This document shows positions 19,007 to 31,611 of a stretch of DNA of 64,000 nt, piece after piece. The stretch's first letter is position 1. Every line of letters starts with the position of its first letter. Below the pieces are notes generated by a model, which searched no databases, was not told the DNA's origin, and was given only the letters and a program-made list of their open reading frames with translations. Both the position numbers and the translations under genes were made by a program. The stretch spans positions 496,001 to 560,000 of the forward strand of contig CAWUHX010000231.1 of NCBI GenBank assembly GCA_963922205.1. Reading direction: 5' to 3'. Source of the DNA: Romanomermis culicivorax (Eukaryota; Nematoda; Enoplea; Mermithida; Mermithidae).

Positions 19007-22000
19007 ATGATTTCTAAGTTGACTTTTTCATCACTCATTATTCTGGGCAGCATTTGCATCTTATCAAATTATGCTGCTAGATGGAATAGAGACAGCAGTT
19101 TTTCATCATCGGAGGAAGATGATGACGAAAAGACTTCTGAAAAGTGGATAGGCCATACGCATAAGACGTACAAGAACAGTCGACGCACAGGAAGAAGACC
19201 TAACGGACAAAGTAAGCTTGTTTTCAATTTTTCTGACACTTTAATAAAATATTGTTTAGCGTTGATAGTTGCATGTTTCAATGTACTGTATGAACTTTGC
19301 AGATGAGCACAAGCCGATTTTGCAGAATCTATCACTTTATGACATCCTGATCATTGCTGACAAGTCAGTATCAAATGCAATTCTTTACATGCGCCTATTT
19401 TTAGACAACTCGAAATGTAGTGTGGATACGAGAACGATGGTCTGTTTTTTGAAACTTTTCTAAATCATGAGTGTGGAGAGCGAAACCTGCTTCATTTTTT
19501 GAAATTTTCTGATAAAATGAATTTATGACATGGGACCAAAAATGTGTGAATATACTCAACTAACCTTTGACAATTTTTTTTAATTAAAAGATTCTGTATC
19601 GATTCATCTTTGTTTTAACGGTTTTTTCGATTGTGTCGTTTTTTGTCATTTTTCAATTTAGAAGCGTTTTATAAAAAAATAATATTATTACATAATTGAA
19701 CTTTGGTTTTCTACTAAAAAATTTCAGGTCGCAACGAGGATGGCTCTGTTCAGTGGAAACCGTGGGAGGAGTCCGAATGTTTATGGATCGATCAGATGAG
19801 AAATATACCTGATTCTTGTGGTTTGGATCAGACGGTCAGAAAAATGCCGCATCCGCTGGCTCATGTGAGTTTGTTGAAAAGAAAAAAGTTTTTTTTTCTA
19901 AAGTTTGGTTATATAATGTGCAATCATGTATTGTACTAACCAGCCTGAAATATAAGAATGTTTGAAGGTAGCATAAAGCAGGCCAACAATGTTTTGTGTT
20001 TTTGTGCTCTTTAAAAATTTTTTTGAATCCATCTATATTTAACGACTCATTGTCAAAACTGATAATTACCGGTAATTGTTACCAATGATCTGCTTGCAGT
20101 ATTACGCGTCAAAAGTATTGGAAACCTTCGAAACTATTCAAAGAATTTACAAGAAACGTGGGTTGACTAATCAAGGTTGCGGTCATTGCAGTCGTAAAAT
20201 CGCCTGTCGCCAACGCCTTCATTCGAAAAATTATTTCTTGTAAGTTGTCACGAGTAAACTTATACTGATATTTTTAGCCACGGGTTTTTTCAAAATCTGA
20301 TCCGAGTCATTATACTAAAAAAAATCTTGTAAGCATTGCTTTGCGTCACCATGATCAGCCACAAAGCATATTCTAGTAGAAGTGAAGTCAAATTTTGTAC
20401 ACCTTGAATGCTGAGAAATATTGAACATTTTTTAGGTACATGCTTCTGAATATATCTCGAGAAGATATATCCATTGTATCTATGAAGTGGAAGTATTTCC
20501 AGTGTCTAAAATAGGGCATCTAAAACCACATGCTTAGCCATAAAATGTCCTGATCAACCTCGTAAGACATTGAAACATTTTACTTACCGTTTTTTTCACA
20601 TTTTCTCTCTGGTTCTTCAAAAAATCTTCTTTTCAGCCTTCTGGATGACGTCAAATCTGCTTACAGACTGTTTTTCTCTCAATGCCCCTGGAAAATGAAA
20701 ACGAGAAGCAAATTTTGTATTTTTATAATTTCCTGCTAGAGCTGCAAGTATGAGTGAACTAACTCAATCAATCTAATTTTAGTGTAAAAGAGATCTACAG
20801 TAAAAGTCAGTAACCATTTTAAATTGGCAAGCATAAAAAACAAAACTGCAGTTGCCAATGTGTGGTATAAAAACGGATGATGCTTGAGAGTTGTTTCAGA
20901 GGAATCCAAATACTATCATTTCATGAAGGCTTATTGAGCCATAGCAGTGTTGGTCCAGTCACTGATTCAGCTCGCATGAGATTAGTGATTATTGACTCAT
21001 TCTAAAGCTTCCCATTTTAGCATCCTTTTGATGTCGATTTTTTTGGATAACTTTTTCTTTTCACAGCCCAGCAGAATTGTCTTTTGTTAACGACGATTGC
21101 GACAATGGCGACCCATGCCGCATATCGGCTATAAATGGCACGTGTCCAGCGCCGATGAACCAAAAATATTCCGCCCTCTATAATTTGTTTTCCTCGGTCA
21201 AACGTAAGTGGACCTGTAGGTTTTGAATCTATACATCGACTGGGATTTTTTTTTTGTTAAGCTCCATCCAGAAAGTATCTGCCTATGCCCGGATACAAAT
21301 ATTTCACAGAACTTTGAAGTATATCTTTTTGTCTCAAAGCGCATCAATTACACATCAATCGGTGAATTCAATTGAGACTATCCAAAAGCATGATCTAGAA
21401 TAGCGTATCTGCATTTTCGACGGTTAGGAGTCGTCTGAGTGCGATTGAAATTTATTTCATCATACTCCGATTTACAGTGCTGCATAGAAGGTATTATTCT
21501 TCAAATAGTCATTTAGTTATCGTAGCTTCTTGTGCCGAAATTTCACACAGCATTTACAGTAAGTCCAGTCAGTCCAGTATAGTAACAGTAATTAAGAGTA
21601 ACACTGAACAATTATTAAAATGGTGTCGATTTTTCGCTGATCTATGATGTTCGATCAGTTATACATGCAAGGTGATCCGAAAAAAGGCGACCGCTGCTGA
21701 CTTTCATAACTTTGGAACGGATGAAGCTCTTATAATGCGAATTGCTGCATTAGAATGCCCTGTTTGTTTTTGTTACAAGGCCCAAATTTTATGCTCCTAG
21801 CGTTTATGGTTACTGTACAAACATAAATTCAGTAAAAAAATTCCTTTGTCAAAAAGTAAAAGTCGTGAAATCAAAGTAAAGGTTGTCCTATTGTGAAAAA
21901 AGTTTTGTGAAGCTTTTTACGCAATAATACTTTAAAAATCACCCAGATTTGTAAGTTACGCGTAATTTAAAGTCAGAAACTTGTTGTTTCAATATGGGCA

Positions 22001-25000
22001 AAATTCACCGATCAAGAGCTTTTGTTTTGAAATTGGAAAAAAGCAAAATTAAAACAAAATCAATTCTGTCATTGACCAGATCAAAAAACGATTAAAATTA
22101 TTGGTGAAACAGAAAGTAGGACACACAAAAATGGCTCTCTTGTAGTTTCCAAATTTTTAAAATAAATATTTATCAGCAAGAAAATCGACGCTTCGTATTT
22201 TTGATTCTATTCAGTCAATATTCGAGCAATCTAGCTGAAACTATGCAGTTTTTTGCCTTATTTTTGTCTATCGACGGCAAGAAATCGCACTAAAAAAGCT
22301 TCGCCCGTTTGAAAGTTATGAAAGTCAGTACCGGTCGCCTTTTTTTGGCTCATCTTGTATAATAATATGAATAAATTTTAAATTACAGTCATCTAAACGT
22401 TTTCGGGCTTTTTGCTAAGGATCTGCACGGGATTCTGTCTGCGGCAAAATCATCACGTGACACGCCGGGCCTGAGCTGTCTGGCATCTAAAAGTCCGTTG
22501 GGAGTCTCCATTTCCTATCAATGCGTTAAACTTTATGTTCAACTGTTCAAATTTGTATTGATGAAATGAATTTTTGAATGTATTTCCGAAGTGTTCTGAT
22601 GTTTTCTTTGCGTGAATTCATTCTGCCGAACCACACATTCCTCTGAATCAAAATTCGGAAATTAGTAAACGATAGTCAAATAAACGTTCAATACTGCTTC
22701 GATGTGAACATTTGGGCAGTTTTTCAGCTTCTGGCTTGCTAGTCAGTTGCACTTGTGGCTGTAGGCAAGTTTGTCGTATGATTGTTTTTACATCACTACG
22801 CGGTCATATCAATGATTTTCTGATCTGCGCTTGAAGCATTAGAAAATAAATTTATTATAGTTAGGTTTAACGAAAACAAAAATTTCTGCCATTATAGTAG
22901 TTTGTTGTTGAAAATTGTGTAATCAATAAGATTTTGGCACACGTAAAATCGAAGAGGGTTGAACAGATTGAATAAAATCATTTCAGTAGACTAATATACA
23001 TTACGCCAGAAATATGGTGAACTAACGATTCAAAGGTATGCGGATCCTGCACCTCTAAGTAATGTAAGCCTGACACAAACAATATTTCAGTAGTGTTCTT
23101 GTTCATACTCTCAGCAAGTTCACGTTTTGAGAAATTACTCATCAGCTGAAAGTAGAAGTAACTGCTTTTCCTTACAGAATAAGCACTTACTACAGTTGCA
23201 GTTTGAGTAAAGTTTTAGAAGAACAATTTGAATTCTAGAAAACAAAACAATTCCTTAAAAAGCTAGTGCTATCAAATCACACCATAGGATTCGTTTCCGC
23301 AGTAAACCAAAGATTGACTTTTGGCGTGACTCATTTCGACGAGTCATTGTACTTACTGACAGAATAGGCTTTTACAGGTCAAAAAAATTTTTCTTAATAA
23401 TGCTGAAAGGAAAAGCTTCATATTATTTTCCTGATTCTTCATCAACGCCTCTCATTCTTTCAAATCAATGCAGCGATTTTTCCACATTAGCTTTTTAACG
23501 GAATTTTCTAGAAAGATTGCTCAGGCTTAAATTATACTCCATTCATTTTGAAATAGTCCATGCAGCGAGGTCGCAGCCAAACTTTTATTCAGAATTATGG
23601 AAGGCTTGTTGACTCTATTCAATAAATGTTTGCTTCATGATACAGGGTGTTTGATGATCATACTTTTCAATCTCTAGTAAGGCTGCGTTTGCCTAAACTC
23701 CACCCGCTGCATGGATCATTTCAAAATTAATGGAGCATAGTTGTTATTTTACTAAAATTAGTTGTATAAAAATTCTAAATAGAATATCTACTGTTCATGT
23801 AATACAGAACTTTGTTGGTCAAGTGCTATTTTCTCTGATCTCCCGGTATGTTAGTGTTTAAGGATCTGTGAATTGCAGGGTAAAAATATACTTTTTCTCA
23901 TCTTCCTTAAGACGTTGATGACGAAAACATTGACGATAACAATGACAATAGTGATGAAGATAGAAGCGGTCGCATTTTGGACGACGACCCTTATTCTAGA
24001 TCACCGCCGTTGAAAGGGTAACAAAAAAACAATTTTGGAATATTCTATCGAAATGCAGTTTCTGTGATTTTTTCCAAGCTCGCAGTTTTTAATCAAGCCC
24101 CGACGAAAACTGAACTTTTTCGTCCTACGACTTGGTGGCCATTCTTAATAGTTAATTCAATTTTGATTTTAAATATCTGATTGATTTATCATTCTTGTAT
24201 TCTTCGATAAGAGAACGTAAAGTATATTTTTTATCAAACCCTTCTGACATAAAAAAATAGTCAAAATTAGTACAACGACCGGAATCGATCACATAAAGCT
24301 CAATTCAGAAGTGCAGTCACCGATTGTCGGCAACAAAAATCCTAGGATTTTTTCACTTCTGAATTAGGCTTTCTGCAAACTGCCTATTTATTCTATTCAT
24401 TCCTTATAATCGCCGACTGTCGCCGATTGTCGGCGACAAAAATCCTAGGATTTTTAACTTCTGAATAGTGCTTAATGCTTTTACTAAAGAATTTTGGACT
24501 CGAAAAAGTCTTAAAGGTTACGTGAGTATGACTAAAGATTCCATTCCTATAAGACATTTATGTTTAGAAAAAAAATAGTAATAGCATTAAATAGTGCTTG
24601 CTCTCCAGTCTTTTTATTGAGGAAAATTTCAAGAAAAAAATTGACTATTGTTTCCATGTTTTACTATCCTTTTGTGATAAGGTTGATGGACTCAGGTATT
24701 TCCTACAATCAGATTTTCTCCAATGTTCTATGAATTTTTGCGTTTTTATCGGTAATTCAGTCAGAAAATTCAGATGGAAGGATTTCCTCGCCTGAATGAT
24801 AACTGTTCTCGTTAGTGAACAAAATTCATCGAACAGAATTCGTCGAAATTCCTTATGACTGAACATCTGGGTTATCTCATTAGCCTTGCTCGATGGGGAT
24901 GACGTTTATTTTTCTAAATAGGAAGGTTGGTCAAACTGGAAAGTCGAAGCGTTACAGTTACGATATTCCTTTATGGCGTTGCATCAAGTGAAAATCACAA

Positions 25001-25170
25001 CGTCTCAATTTATTAGAGTTAATTCATCCACCTACTTTTTTTCCAGGGATCCAGCTGCCGATGATAAATGCCTTTGTTGCTGTGGAGACTACTACCCTGA
25101 AGCTTCCAGCGGCGAATGTGTGCCGGTCAACAATGGGAACGTTTATCCTCCGATAGACATTGAATATTAA
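19007..25170 (+). CDS. secreted Cys-rich protein of unknown family, six exons (282 aa)
   Basis: Exons are 19007..19211, 19728..19864, 20100..20239, 21067..21203, 23912..24017 and 25047..25170. All have GT-AG borders and one continuous frame. Residues 1-23 form a signal peptide (LTFSSLIILGSICILSNYA). Then come an acidic Ser stretch, a basic KNSRRTGRRPNGQ segment that could be cleaved, and a Cys-containing middle (DSCGLDQTVRKMPHP; GCGHCSRKIACRQR; NDDCDNGDPCRIS). A poly-Asp/Asn linker encoded by exon 5 and a Cys-rich C-terminus (KCLCCCGDYYPEASSGECVPV) complete it. I do not recognise a family; a cytokine-like or extracellular-matrix peptide role is guesswork. Intron 4 is 2.7 kb and repeat-laden. 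Confidence 0.72.
21659..22362. mobile_element. 704-bp inverted-repeat element (MITE-like) in an intron
   Basis: Terminal inverted repeats of about 50 bp: the left end contains AAAAAAGGCGACCGCTGCTG and GACTTTCATAACTT, and the right end carries its complement (AAGTTATGAAAGTC, GGTCGCCTTTTTTT), differing by a few mismatches and a small indel. The interior is non-coding. It lies inside intron 4 of the secreted-protein gene. Target duplication is unclear because TA-rich sequence surrounds both ends. Confidence 0.75.
22363..23911. other. rest of the 2.7-kb intron 4
   Basis: AT-rich intronic DNA between the inverted-repeat element and exon 5 of the secreted-protein gene. I see no coding exon that fits the reading frame and no strong repeat beyond scattered TACAGTA motifs. 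Confidence 0.4.
24296..24475. repeat. paired 45-bp repeats with small inverted ends
   Basis: Two copies of CCGATTGTCGGC(A/G)ACAAAAATCCTAGGATTTTT followed by ACTTCTGAAT lie at about 24319 and 24431. ATTCAGAAGTG stands to the left of the first copy, making it a nearly closed hairpin with CACTTCTGAAT. It lies in the intron before the last exon of the secreted-protein gene. Confidence 0.65.
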
Positions 25171-27035
25171 CTTAAATTTATGTATAGTTTCCAGTAACGG
25201 TGCATAAACAAATGTACAAAGTTCACTCCGGAATTTTAGGAACAATGTCTCATTAGAAGAGACTTAGAATCTGAACCAGACCATAACCTATGAAAACGCA
25301 CGACATTTCTCCCCGATTCATGTAATTCAAAAATATTTAAAAAGCAAAGATAACATTTTCTGGTTCACCTCATTGGCGTTATGATTGCACCGGATATCGC
25401 TGTTCGCAAATAAGTCTGACTTTTGAGATTCCGATCGATTTTTTAAGGTCCTAAATATATGTACGATTTTTTACCAAGACCCACGACTAACTACAACCAA
25501 AAATACCTTGTTCATCAAACCCCCGAAGTTTTTGATTTGAATGAAGAAAACGCCTTCAGATCTTTGATGTAAGCAGGAGAAAAATAATCTATAATGTTTT
25601 TGGACGAGACCCGGAACTCAAAAGGATGATTTAGCAGAGAAAAACAATTTATATTCTCTCTAGTTGACTGTAGCTGTTAGGAGGACAACTTGAGAAAAAT
25701 ACTGACATAAGATGCAGTTCTTCTATGTGCTCACAGACTTCTGCGGTTTATACTGCATTCCGAGGTTCATTTAGAAATATATGAAATTAGTTTCCGCTTT
25801 TGTACCTCAATTTACGTAGCTGGTTTTCATTTTGAATTTCTCATTGAATCTTGAAAATCTAGATGTCCAAAGATTTATCTGAGCGAGAGAGCAAAAGAAA
25901 TCATTTATGAAACTAGAAAATTGGTTTCATTACGTTCTTATTGACAAGGCCAACAATCAAAAGGCGGGGAAAAGCATGATGCTATTCTATGGTTTTGACT
26001 CATTGTCATGGAAAATTTCAAGCGATGTTGCTTCTACAAAATTTGAAATAGCATTCCAAATCTATCCTACTTTCCTGCCTGTTGGTACTGCATCTATTAT
26101 ACTTTCAGTTATCGCTACAGCATTTCACTGGAAGTATTGACCCAGAATACTACCGTTAAAAGTACCTACAGTGAACAGGAACACTTTCAATGCTCTCGAC
26201 GAAGTTATTTTTCCATAAATTTGTTCCATTTATTTCTTCTCGCATTGCTTTTGTTGTGATCTTCTCATCAATCTTTCAAAAGAGTGAGGCGGAGAACGCA
26301 ATATCCACTTTCTAGAAAGTTCTCAGCTTCGTTTTTCTGCCTCGTTTTTTGCAAATCGCTAATAACCAGCCGACTGTCACCCATGTCCCTGAAGCGCGTG
26401 AGAATTAGAATTTCTTTGTTTATATAATATGATCATTTTTGCCTTTTATTTTTTATGCCATTTCATTCTTGTTGACTTTTCTCAGCTAAAAAGATCCGTC
26501 TTTTCCGCTCTCATTTATGACAGCAGATGTTCATCCGATTCGTTTTTCAGCGCCTTATAAATTCGCTCGTCTCTCTTCCCCAAACAGTATTAGCTCTGTC
26601 TGGGTCAAATTGTTGGATAAATTGAACATTCAAAATCGATTTTAGCTTTTAGAATAATTTTGAAAATTTTGGAACTCGAATTTTTCCTGTTTGAACGACT
26701 TGAAATCGTTTTGTTTTATCAAATCGAAGTGGAAAAGTAAGGCAGTTGATCCTCGGATCACCTTACGAGGGTACGTTTTTTAGTGAAAATTCTGAAACTC
26801 ATTTTATAGTGCATTCGATAGCTTAAAGTGAGCTTAATAATGTTACAGTAGTTATTATTCCCCACTAGACGTTATATACACTAAATTCCCATGAATGTTC
26901 TTGATAATAACAAGTCCGCCAATACCTGATTTCGACCAAGTGTAACAAATGAAAATTGATTCAGTCGAAAAGTCTTTCTGCAAACTGTAGTATGAAATAT
27001 TGTTATCATCGTCACACCTAAAATATTCTTCGAGA
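25171..27035. other. intergenic DNA before the LTR retrotransposon
   Basis: 1.9 kb of AT-rich sequence. Small open frames (for example near 25907-26140) lack splice context, domain features or conserved motifs. Nothing further could be supported. The last bases GAGA (27032-27035) are the left copy of the retrotransposon's target duplication. Confidence 0.4.
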
Positions 27036-27675
27036 TGTGGGAGCGCCACCAATCAATCAATAATGATTGCCGTTGAGCAACCTACAGTAAACGGCGATGC
27101 CTTCACCGTCGCGCTTATGTCAGGCAAACCTACGTTATCCAATCCTACTGTAGACATCGTGCCAAGATTCTTCGCTTTACGTTACCTAACTTTTTTATTT
27201 TTATACGACTATGCTTACTAAGATTATGATCTAACATTATGTGAAACTATGACGTCAATACTTAGTTTTTATGTCTTTTTTTATGTCTTTTTCTTTATAT
27301 ATATATGTCGGTTTTGTATGTAAAAATCACTTCGATATTTCCCTAATAAATTTAGCTTACCTGCTTTCTTCTCTGCTCTTTGACTCTTTGATATCGTCGT
27401 AGGGTCGCTGGTTAAACGTCGTTCGTTCCGTCCGGCTTTGCGACCATTGGAAGCTGGAAGAAACATAATTTCGTTATGAGACTAAGATTTTCCTTTTAAA
27501 ATTACCTTGGCGTTTTCCTAATCATCGCCATTGCCATCCATCCTTTGACGTTTTCATTGACGTTTCTAAAGAAAATAGAATAACTCAAAAACGTTTAGTA
27601 TTTAGTCCGATCTGCAGGTTATTCAGCTACAGTAACCTGTATTTACCATTGACCTAAAAATTGACAAACCTTACA
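27036..27675 (+). repeat. 5' LTR (640 bp)
   Basis: Starts TGTGGGAGCG and ends CTTACA. It matches the right LTR throughout, with small indels (6 bp near 27060, the TATGTCTTTTT/TA-run region near 27270-27310, and 7-8 bp near 27380) and scattered substitutions. Confidence 0.93.
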
Positions 27676-27677
27676 AG

Positions 27678-27694
27678 TGGCGATTCGTGGCAGG
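27678..27694 (+). other. candidate primer-binding site
   Basis: Two bases after the 5' LTR comes TGGCGATTCGTGGCAGG. The TGG start complements a tRNA CCA end, at the standard position for minus-strand priming. The tRNA species was not identified; the implied discriminator base is G. Confidence 0.6.
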
Positions 27695-27993
27695 ACGTCG
27701 GCTACAATTTTCGGATTCGATTTGACGTTGGAGAAGTTTGAAAATAAAGAAGAAATAAAGAAGCACGAAGGCCAACGATTTTTGACAACTTACTTAACAT
27801 TTTCAGAACTCGACGTTGACGTTTTTTTCGAACTTGATGATTTTTTCTTGAAGAACGGCTGGAGAAGAAAATTTAGAAGAAGATTTACGAATTTTGGCAA
27901 ATCAAGAAGATCATGCAAGAAAATCGTTTTCGGCTTAGGAATAATGCGAGAGATTTTTAGATTCAATCGAACGGTCCCCAAGAGTCCAACAGG

Positions 27994-30051
27994 ATGGGAG
28001 GTCGCCCAAACTGCGCGCTAAATACCAACTTTAACCACGGCCGCCTGTCAGGAAAGTCCTCAGATGGTACCGTTTCTTGTTTTAGATGTGGTAGAAGTGG
28101 GCATTATTCTTCTACTTGCCCCATGCTCGAACAAAATCAAGATTCCAGATTTTCGAGTTCCCTGCGTAGCACATGGCGTGGTGGACCGCCCCGAGTGCAA
28201 ATGCCAGCCCGAGGCATTTCGAACCCTAGGAGTCCAGGAGATGCCCTTTCTGGAACCCGAGGAGTCAATAGTCAGCTTTGTCTTGCCGAGGCTAATGGGC
28301 CCAACGTGTCAGTATTTAATCCTGACACCATCGCAGAACAGTCCGATCCCTGGAATTGCGATGATTTCGATCTGTTGATAGAAAATTCCAATGTGAGGCC
28401 TCAGGCACATGTTTTTATGGCCCGATATAATGAAGAATTTTATTTTGGAACCGGACACTCCACATTGGTGAGTAGTGGGACAGGATCTGAAGAAATTAGC
28501 GATAATCCCACTACTGCCTCCCATGGGTATACTGGCAATTATTTAGAAAATGAAGCCCCAGAACATTTAGAAAATGGTTATTTAGAAAATGGTTCAGATG
28601 AACCCTCTGATTTTGATGAAACTTCTGATTTCGACTATTATGAAGATAGACGGCGCCATCAGCGATTTGAAAATTCTGGGCAGGTCAAATCAGCTAATTT
28701 TTTCATGAATACGGCTCAGACTGGAGGTTTTAATTCCGACCGTCCCTCTGGAAGCCGCCCCGTGGGTGTAGTTTATCCTCGAATTTTGAATGGGCCCGCT
28801 GCAGCTAGTATTTGTAATTTATGTAATATTTCGAATTGTATGCATATGCAAGGATTTGGAAGCCAGTCACGACGAGGAGTGATCGCTAGACAAGGACCCT
28901 GGGAATTTACGACAGAAGGATGGATCAATGAGTCAGCAATGTGGATCGTTTGGAGGCCTGAAGTCACCTCCCCAGAAGATCCCACGCGACATCAGTCAAC
29001 TCAAACTGACTCAAGAATGGATCCAAGAAGGCTAGAACATTTACAATTTCAATTTAGAGCAGAAGCAGTTCAAAGAAGCAGAAATCGTAACAGAAGAAGA
29101 ATTCCTCAAAACAATTTTCAACGAATTTTTAGAAATTTAGTCTCACTTACTTCTTCCTATTTTTTGTTCGCCGCTATATTATTGCTTTCTTTTCTCGTCG
29201 GCTATTCGTTCCGCGACCCTTTCTTCCAATGTGGCGTTTCGCGAGGCAGTCGTGCCTTGATGGTCCCGAAAACGATGCGATATCGACCTCCGCCACTGAT
29301 TATAGCTGAAAAACGTGAAATAAAATTGCGCATTTGGTCCACCAAGGGACAGTCGAATCAAATTATAGCCATTCGATGCATTTTACGAAACCGAACCGTT
29401 TATACGAACACAGGAGTTCTATTTCAAAAAACAGAAAATGGAAAAAAACCTATCGTTTATGCTAGTAGAAGTTTAATGAAAGTGGAAAGAAACTATGTAA
29501 TCAGGGAACAGGAAGCTTTGGCCATAGTCTGGGCAGTAAAATATTTTCGTCATCATTTGTATCAGCAGCACGTCACCGTTTTTACGAATCATTCAGTCCT
29601 ACAAAGTATCTTTTCAAAACCAAACCCTTCCAGTCATATAGCTAGATGGAGACTAGCATTGCAAGAATTTCAAGAACTCAACATTAAACATCGCGCCGGA
29701 AAAGTCAACAAAAATGCAGACGCTCTTTCAAGAAATCCAGTATGTGGAGAAAACGGCAAGAAAGGCGTAAAATTTCATATAAACGCGATTACACGCTCAC
29801 AAACTTGTAAAAACAGGCCAAAAGACTCAATCTCCATTATAGTAGCAGCACGTTCCAAAAAAACATCGACTATAGCAAGAACTAGTCTAGATGAAACTCA
29901 AACTACACGCTCAAAAATGTCTGATAACTTATTTTCAACTCAAGAAGACGCAAATTTTGAAGAATTTCCTAGTATAGAAAGAACTACTTTCAAAAAAATT
30001 CGAGCTATAGTTACAGAAAGGGAAGAAAAGAGTTCAACGCGAGCGATATAA
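27994..30051 (+). pseudogene. chimeric gag knuckle / Env-like N-terminus / RNase H frame
   Basis: A 685-codon open frame. One CCHC knuckle lies at residues 29-42 (CFRCGRSGHYSSTC), followed by an acidic low-complexity region. A hydrophobic segment at about 389-403 leads into a block at 410-474 beginning FFQCGVSRGS and ending TNTG. This block aligns with the Env start of the 13.7-kb Gag-Env gene. It passes directly into a Ty3/gypsy RNase H domain (about 476-582: KKPIVYASRSL, EALAIVWAVKYFRHHL, AGKVNKNADALSRNP). The first RNase H acidic residue is missing and the later TDH position reads TNH, so RNase H is probably dead. Capsid, protease and RT are absent. A gag remnant may lie at 27677-28021 in another frame. 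Confidence 0.8.
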
Positions 30052-31310
30052 ACAACTTTCGCAAAGCACAAAGAAGTGACCAATTTTGTAGTCAACTGCT
30101 AGCTTATTTACAGTTTGATTACCTGCCTAAAGATCTTAAGCAAGCTGAGAAAATTGTTTTACTAGTATCTCAATTTACGATAAAAGACGAAATTTTATAT
30201 TTTTTGGGCGATGCAGACGTAAACGAATTGAAATTAGAAGTTCCAGTTTCGAAAAAAGAAGAAATTTTAGAAGCCTGTCATGATGACGTTTTTTCCGGAC
30301 ACTTTGGTTTTACGAAAACATTAGCAAAAATTCGCTTACGCTACCATTGGTCTACAGTATACCGCGACGTATGAGAACACTGCTTAAAATGTATCAGTTG
30401 CAGTATGAGAAAAACATCTACAAAAAGAAATCACGCTGCTCTTATGCCTATACTAGTTACAGGTCCATTTGACAGAGTGGCTATAGATATTTTAGGTCCT
30501 TTGCCTATGAGCGAAAATGGAAATAAATACGTCATTGTGTTCAGCAAATACTTAACGAAGTATGTGACGGCAGTAGCTCTACCAGAAACTACGACAGGAA
30601 AAGTTGCAGAAATAGTGCTACATTTTGGTGCGCCATTAACATTACTTTCAGATAGAGGAAAAAATTTCTTATCTGATCTAATGTTACGCCTTAGTGAAAA
30701 ATGTGCAACAAGAGAAACAAACACAAGTCCCTACCATCCACAAACAAACGGACTAGTGGAGAAATTCAATAAAACTTTGGCTACTATTATCTCAATGTAC
30801 ATCAATAAAAAACATAACGATTGGGATTCCTATTTGCCCTACCCGTGTTTTGCATACAACACGGCCACACAAAAGTCAACAAAGTACTCACCATTTCTTC
30901 TTCTTTTTGGCCGCCGCCCAAATTTTCCGATCGACGTCACTCTTCATTTTTCGCTGGCTTTCTATCGAATCAACATTGACTTCGGCGACGACGTCCAACG
31001 ACTTTCGTCCAACACCTGGCAATCTGCCAAAGAAAATATAAAAATTGCACAACATGCTCAGATGATTGCATACGATAAAAAAGAACATGGAGAAGAACTC
31101 ACAGTAGGAGAAGGAATTTTTAAGTATAGTCCCGTGGTGAAGCCCAAACACTCACCTAAATCTACTTTTCCATGGATAGGACTCTACGTCATTATTAAAA
31201 AGAAGCATTCGATGAACTTATTGCGATTAAAAGAAAATTCGAGCCACCCGCACGAAAAGATACATTCCGATGTATTAAAGAAGAAAAAGATGGACGAACT
31301 TTGTCCATGA
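30052..31310 (+). pseudogene. pol C-terminus: HHCC zinc finger and DDE integrase, broken
   Basis: The frame picks up one base out of register from the preceding ORF. It contains the H-H-C-C integrase zinc finger (CHDDVFSGHFGFTKTLAKIR ... HCLKCISC) interrupted by TGA at 30372-30374. The integrase core follows: AIDILGPLP, LLSDRGKNF and HPQTNGLVEKFN supply the D, D and E, though the segment between the first and second Asp is shorter than usual, suggesting a small in-frame deletion. The C-terminal part runs to the stop at 31308-31310. The frameshift, stop and shortened core argue that the enzyme is not functional. It is typical of Ty3/gypsy pol otherwise. Confidence 0.85.
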
Positions 31311-31611
31311 CGAAAGCTTTGATCGTATCATCGGAACAGCCTCCAGAACATTCATTTGCATGATTCGTCCATGTGAAAAAAAAGAAAAAAAAGAAAAAAT
31401 GCGAAAATGCTTGTATAAAATGTGTAATATTTTCCTGCATAAGTCATTAAGAAGGCTTATTTTTACTCCTTCCCTTAACGTGCGCTCCGCTATTTAATTA
31501 TTTTTATATCTATTCGGTTAAATATTTTTTATATATATTCTCTTCTTGGTAAATTGTTATTTTATGTACTCATTTTTACTCTGTTCTTAACTCATTTTTA
31601 CATCTAAAGAC

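Noticed and set aside
19303..19463. Extra exon after TTTGCAG in the secreted-protein gene
   Set aside because: The frame is open but lacks a donor. Exon 1 joins exon 2 at 19728 in phase without it.
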